A stretch of DNA of 64,000 bases from Voacanga thouarsii. Its lineage: Eukaryota > Streptophyta > Magnoliopsida > Gentianales > Apocynaceae. Location: positions 4,071,501 through 4,135,500 of the forward strand of contig JANUWF010001179.1 in the NCBI GenBank assembly GCA_026120185.1, in the 5' to 3' direction. Of the stretch, positions 58,961 to 64,000 are shown piece by piece (within the stretch, counting starts at the first letter, position 1; every line of letters begins with the position of its first letter). A model generated the notes under the pieces. The model saw only the letters and a list, made by a program, of their open reading frames with translations. It searched no databases and had not been told where the DNA came from. Position numbers and translations under genes: made by a program.

Positions 58961-59735
58961 TTCTCAAATACCATGTTTTTTGAAGAGGAATCTAATTTCT
59001 TCTGTTTTAGCATCCCTCCATAACCGAGTTCAGAGGCATTTGTTTCAACAATCATGAAAACTTTAGGATATGGAATACCAAAGCAAGGGAGTTTCTTAAC
59101 AATCTTCTTGACTTTTTGAACAGTTTAGGTATGTTCTGTACCCCAAGCTAATGGATTTTTGCGAAGGCGTTGGTATAATGGTTCAAAGATTTGTCTAAGG
59201 TTTGGGATAAAATCTGAAATGTAATTAAGACATCCTAAGAATCTTTATTACATAGTTTTCTCCTTAATTTTGTCTGGGAATTTATTAGCAAATTCAATGG
59301 TTCTACAATGGGTTTATACATACCTTAGTGTAGTTCATGGCCTAAAAATCGAATCTAGGTTTGACATAGTTTTAGTTTCTTAGCATTCACTACTAGCCCA
59401 TTTTTCGAGATAATTTCACGAAAAAAAGAAAGGTGTTTGAAGCGTTGATCTCAAGATTTACTAAAAATGAGGACATCATCAATGTAGACAATAGTAAAAG
59501 AAGTATAAGGAGTAAAAATATCATTAATTACTTTTTGGAATTCACTTGGAGTATTTTTAAGTCCAAAAGGCATTACATTCTATTTATATTGTCTAGAAGG
59601 GACATTAAAAGTTATTTTATATCTATTTTCTTCTTTAATTTGTATTTGCTAGAAACCTGATTTCATATCAAATTTACTATAAATTAATGATTTAAAGGTA
59701 CGTTTAAGTAAATCTCCAATACAAGAAAATGGTAC
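58961..59735 (-). pseudogene. V3: inverted RT and RNase H fragment
   Basis: The minus strand reads RT from YSKFDMKSGF (near 59670) through [20 protein letters not shown] and [10 protein letters not shown] (near 59470) to the connection domain and the first RNase H motif at about 58970. In-frame stops occur at several points, including within the QYK-NVMPF block. It is cut at 59735 by a CACTA-type end. Confidence 0.8.
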
Positions 59736-60061
59736 ATTGGCGACAAAACTTTGGCTAGAAAAACTCTTTTGTCACTAAAAGTACCCTTTAACAAGGAAAA
59801 TTTTTCTTTAGCGATAAAAACTTTTTGTTGCTACTGATTAAGACCTTCGGCAACAAAATTTTTATTTTCAAGCTAAAAGTAATGGTTTTAGCTAGGAAAT
59901 AAGTGCATTAGTGAGGAAAATTTAAGTTTTCTCGCTAATGATGCACCATCAGCGATGAATTTTTATTTCCTAGCAAAATTTTCCTTGTTAATGATGCATT
60001 ATCAGCGACAAAAATACATTTCCTCACTAATGATGTATCATCAACAACGAAAATATATTTC
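59736..60061 (+). mobile_element. CACTA (En/Spm-like) transposon end, truncated
   Basis: Starts CAATACAAGAAAATGG, one change from the canonical CACTACAAGAAA terminus. Multiple subterminal repeats in both orientations follow (GGCGACAAAA, AGCGATAAAA, TAGTGAGGAAAA, TCAGCGATGAA), the arrangement bound by CACTA transposases. The remainder is displaced by element F. Confidence 0.65.
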
Positions 60062-62985
60062 TGATGCGTAAATTTTGGGTGTATAAAAAATCATCAAATT
60101 TAAATTCATCCCTTAGTCAAGTTTTAATTAAAATATTAATCCCAAAATAACATACGAGCAAGTATACTCATCGCAAGTATAGTATAGGGAATTAACAAGC
60201 ATCGATCCTCAAAGGAACAAGTATATACTAATCACTTTTCATTCGTTATGTAAGTGACCAAATAAAGTGATAGGATAATAAAAAGAAAAATAAAGAAATG
60301 TATATAACTCAAGGATGTGAAAATATGTAATTTAGACAAAGGCTTTTGAAAACATAATAATGAATCACTTAGCACATATCACAATCAATTATCATCTTAT
60401 CTCATGAAGGATTTAATATATATCTACTTCGTTTGCAATCTATGAAATTACTATCTTCTAGTTAAATTAGTGAACATATTCTATTTCAACCAATTTATCC
60501 AAAAGATGCATTGAAATCAATCCTCATATAAATTCCTATATTCTAGGTGATTTAAAATATGAAATTAGTCAATGAATCCATATTCTAGTAATCATCAATC
60601 AACATTTGATTACCTAAGTTCTTTAACAATTAACTCCTTTTTCAAGTAAGTTAAGAGATAACAAATATGAAATTAATTAATTGAAACTATTATCAACCCC
60701 TTTTTCAAGTAAGTTAATAACAAAAATTAATCAACCAACTCCGTAAGAAAAACAAGTAATCAAATCTTGAGATAAATAATGAATGGATCAAAAGACTAAT
60801 TAAATTAACTCAAGAAGTCCTGAATCCTAAAAACAATGTCAAATTACAATGGAAACATTAATTACCGCATTATTCTAGTATGTGTTTGGACTTGGGTATA
60901 AAAATCATACAAAAACTAAGTACATTCACAATCAAGTTTAAATTAAAACGTTCAACCCAAATCACAAATATGAGCAAGCGTACTCATCATTAACCGAGCA
61001 TAGGATTCAAACGAGTGTCGATCCTCCAGGAACAAGTAGACATTAATCACCTTTCTTTTATTGTTTAACTGACTCAATAAAGTGAAAAACAAATAAAAAG
61101 AAAAAAATTAAAATAAAATAAAAATATATACATGTCAAGGATGTAGAATTATGTAACTTAAGCCATTGTGTAGACAAACATGATCTTAAAGAACTCAACC
61201 ATTATCATAACTAATTATTCCCTTGACATCATGAAGGATTAAGATAGACTCACTTCGTTTCCAATCCATGAGTCCCTATCTTCTAGGTAACTTAGCATCA
61301 CATTCCTGTCTCAACCAATCTTATCCAAAAGATGCATTAAACACAATCCCTTGATTAAATTTCCATTCGTGGCAAACTTAAACATAAAACTAACTAATGA
61401 ATCCATTCCTGACAGACATCAATTAATCTTTAATTATCTTGTTCTTAGCAGTTAACCCTTTTCCAAGTAAGTTAAGAGATAACAGATATGAAATCAATCA
61501 AATTGAAACCACCATTAACCCATTTTCCAAGCAAGTCAATAGAAAGTAACAATCAACCAATCTCGTAATCAGCACAAGTAATTAAGTACCAAGAAGAACA
61601 ATAAATTAATTAAAAGATCAAATAACTCTAAATATCATGAATATCTAAAACAATGTCAAATTACAATAAAACAATTAACATATCATTGTTCAAGAAAAAA
61701 AAATAAAGCAAAAGAAAGTACTCTTAGACAAGCCTCCTTTTTTTTTTTTTTCCTTTGAAGATCTTTTTGTACAACCCTCCTTGAATTGAAGAATTCCTCC
61801 TTCGATTGAGCGATCTTCTATGATAATCGATGAATTCTCCCCCTTTCCCTTGTGTTTTTCATCTATTTATAAGCTTAGGAAGTGCTTAAACTCGTAGGTA
61901 CAAAGTTCTTGGCCGAGTAGAAGTTGGAAGATACTAAAACTCCTCAGATTACCAAAAACAGCGTAGAAAAAATCAAACACCACCTTAACATCAGAGCACA
62001 GCCGACGCCGCCTTAACTTTTGGAGCTAGCGCCGGTTATGTTCTGTTTCTCTACTCGCTCGTCGATTTTTCTTCGAATCTTATACAATGTGTTCCAGAAT
62101 GTAGTCTGCAGCCGGTTCTAGCTTCATAGCCGGCGCCACCTTGGTTCTGTTCTACCCTGTTTCCACAATTTTTTCATCGCTTCGAAGTTCGTTTCCATAA
62201 TGCATGGCCGGCACCGGTTCTAAGGTCCTAGTCGACGCTACCTCTCCTTTATTTTGCGACATTTTTGTTTCGTTTTACCCTAAAAATCTGATATAATGAA
62301 TAAAATACCTTTCCAAAGGTAAAATCTCAAATATGAAGGAATATGACTAGTTATTGAACAAAATGTATCACAAAAGACCCTCAAATAACTAGGAAAAACA
62401 TGACTAATTTAACCCTTATCATCTACAAAAAGAAAACAAAGGTAAAAGAAAGAACTCATAGACAAGCCTCCTTCTTCTCCCTTAAAGACTCTCTTGAACA
62501 ATGCTCCTTGAACGGTGAATCTCTCCTTATTTTGAGTGATTGGAAGTTAAGATCCTTGGATTCATTACTTTCTCTTGTGTTTTTCTTGTTTAAATAAATT
62601 CTCTTGATATCAAAATTCATGGCTTGAGAAGTTTTGGCCCAGTAGAATTTGTAAAATACTAAAATCCTTTGGAAGATGCCAAATTGGTGCACAAATCGCT
62701 TCTGGGTAGAGTGGACCTGGTGGGTGGTCCATTCGACAAGCCTAGTGGGGAGTCCATTCTGGTTTCCTCCTATTTTGCTACTATTCTAGAATAGGCCTGG
62801 TGGGGGGTCCATTCTAAAATTTTTCACTTTTTGCTCGAAATCTACTCAATTCTGCACAAATTCATCAAAAACACTTTCTACAAGCAAAATATCAATTAGA
62901 AAGGAATATGTCTAGTTATTACATCAAAAGAATCTCAATTTAGCCTCAAATAACTAGGAAAAAATGATGATTTTAACCCCTATTA
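60062..62985 (-). repeat. F 3' LTR, interrupted by a solo C-type LTR
   Basis: The plus strand begins TGATGCGTAAATTTTGGGTG (reverse of the B LTR end) and ends AACCCCTATTA (expected CCCCTATCA). Without the inserted LTR it is about 1.38 kb, matching B. A GC-richer island is at 62695-62815. Confidence 0.82.
60879..62421 (-). repeat. Solo LTR of C family inside the F LTR
   Basis: The plus strand begins TATGTGTTTGGACTTGGG (C ends CCAAGTCCGAACACATCA in reverse) and ends TAACCCTTATCA (C starts TGATAGGGGCTAAAT). The flanks TCTAG (60874-60878) and TCTAC (62422-62426) are a 5 bp duplication with one change. It is inside the B-like LTR, so it came later. A GC-rich island with CGCCGGTT-type words is at about 61990-62250. 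Confidence 0.82.
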
Positions 62986-62998
62986 ATTCCTCCACACT
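62986..62998 (-). other. Polypurine tract of F
   Basis: The minus strand reads AGTGTGGAGGAAT directly before the LTR, next to CTTGAGGACAAGTAAAAG as in element B. Confidence 0.6.
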
Positions 62999-64000
62999 TG
63001 AACTTTTACTTGTCCTCAAGCAAAAACACTTCAACCAAGAAAATCATCAAGAAAACCCTTTACTCTTCCAAAAATTTGAAACATAACAAGGATTATAACT
63101 TTCCTTTAAAATTTAGATAAAACTCTTGCCATTCATCAAACCCTTTGAAAATAATTAAAATTTTGAAACATTTGATAAGACATCACAAAACTCTTGAAGT
63201 GAAAGTAATCACGTTTATACCTTATTCTAAGAAAATTATTTCACTCTTCAAGTAAGAACATAGATAATATGAATTACACAAGTTAAGCTATCCACCAACT
63301 CAAGCATTATCAATCCAAAAATTGCACAACTCAAGTCATAATGTAAGGAAAGCACTCCAATTTTTTCAATGACTTAGGGAATTGATAGCCTTAATTACAT
63401 GAATTTCTCTTCACACACCGTATTGGCCCCCTTTTTAGTCATCACTCAACATCTTTTCAACATCTTTCCTCTCTTTTGTTTTCGGTAATTAATAGCCTTA
63501 AGAAAGTGGATTTCTCTTCACTATCCGTATTGACCCCCATAATCAAGCAAAAACAATTCTTTCTCATGTTTAAAGAGGAAACAACAATCAATTCATTTTG
63601 CTTCAACGCATAATCAATTTTTTTGCACAACTTTCTCCACTCAAAATTTTTTTTCTCACATTCCTTATCACAACTCAAAGCTAAGCAAAATTTAAACTCA
63701 TAATACAAGATTTAGCTAACAAAGCTTCCCCACATTCATCATATTTTCCATATTCAACCAAGATAAGTCAAATAACACTCAAACACTAATGCATAAACAA
63801 GATTAATCCAAATTCTTAAGTCTTAAAAATATCCTATCCAATAGACCAATTTCATACAAATCCACCAAATACATGACAAAACTCATATTCAAGTAAGAAA
63901 AAGATAATTATAACCTTGCTAATGCAATGAAAACCACCCAAAAAAAAAAAAAAAAGAAGAAAGAAAGAAAGAAAAGACAAGAAAAAATTCACACAAAAAT
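62999..64000 (-). other. F internal region, non-coding
   Basis: Resembles the B internal 3' part, including both GGGGGCCAATACGG-type motifs (63374-63431 and 63485-63539, on the minus strand). No domain-bearing frame; the 83-codon frame at 63457-63708 overlaps these motifs and is not supported. Confidence 0.6.

Larger units (their letters stand above)
60062..64000 (-). mobile_element. Gypsy-type non-autonomous element F, 3' part (B family relative)
   Basis: Minus-strand element: its 3' LTR (60062-60878 plus 62427-62985) is related to the B LTRs, the purine tract lies at 62986-62998, and its internal region continues to the window edge. The internal part matches B 37700-38440 in reverse and has no coding domain. 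The 5' end and second LTR are outside the window. Confidence 0.8.

Noticed and set aside
1..64000. CRISPR arrays, bacterial operons, rRNA genes
   Set aside because: No regularly spaced repeats, no ribosome-binding/operon structure and no rRNA-like sequence. The window is plant nuclear repeat DNA.

Overview
This window is a repeat-dominated stretch of a plant nuclear genome, probably a eudicot and strongly AT-rich. I find no intact host gene. Nearly everything assignable is an LTR retrotransposon or an endogenous copy of a plant pararetrovirus (family Caulimoviridae), all carrying frameshifts or stops. The plant origin rests on Ty1/copia and Ty3/gypsy-like elements with plant-type primer-binding sites (initiator tRNA-Met and tRNA-Asp), caulimovirid movement, coat and reverse-transcriptase remnants, and a CACTA-type transposon end.

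Layout. 1-5668: copia element E1 (minus), from its 5' LTR through gag, protease and integrase into RT, cut by the window edge. 5669-7458: RT/RNase H fragment of a second copia copy (E2) joined at its polypurine tract to the E1 LTR. 7459-10068: caulimovirid fragment V1 (coat-protein zinc knuckle, protease, RT). 10069-11820: a second copy (E3) of the same copia fragment. 11821-17170: mostly unassigned AT-rich DNA with a partial LTR, a tRNA-like stretch and a long (CT)n run. 17175-17675 and 47949-49605: two halves of one caulimovirid copy, V2. They are separated by a 30 kb block that is one Sirevirus-like copia element (S, minus, 17676-47948, TSD CAGAT). S carries further insertions: copia element D (19052-28544) in its left LTR; gypsy-type non-autonomous element A (32392-43337, TSD TTCAT) in its RT; and element B (34213-39845) inside A. 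The nesting is therefore V2 > S > A > B, four levels that can be ordered in time from target-site duplications. 49606-52731: unassigned, possibly gypsy LTR, holding solo LTR C (51156-52584, TSD TATAT). 52732-59735: scrambled caulimovirid cluster V3 with pieces in both orientations, including a 66 bp foldback and a roughly 516 bp inverted repeat of the viral promoter/leader. 59736-60061: CACTA-type end. 60062-64000: 3' end of another gypsy-type element F (minus) with a solo C-family LTR in its LTR.

The viral pieces can be ordered by homology to one another as: tRNA-Met primer site, leader, movement protein, coat protein, protease, RT, RNase H, a further weakly identified coding region, promoter. 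That order is the one known for petuvirus/florendovirus-type caulimovirids. Every viral copy is broken and none could encode a functional set of proteins as it stands.

I did not find a convincing new biological system. The most interesting signals are the dated four-level nest, the inverted-repeat viral promoter arrangement (a plausible small-RNA source), a small ORF kept in both LTRs of element D, and non-coding motifs shared among the gypsy-type non-autonomous elements. All similarity statements are by-eye comparison within the window plus recognition of protein families. No database search was run.
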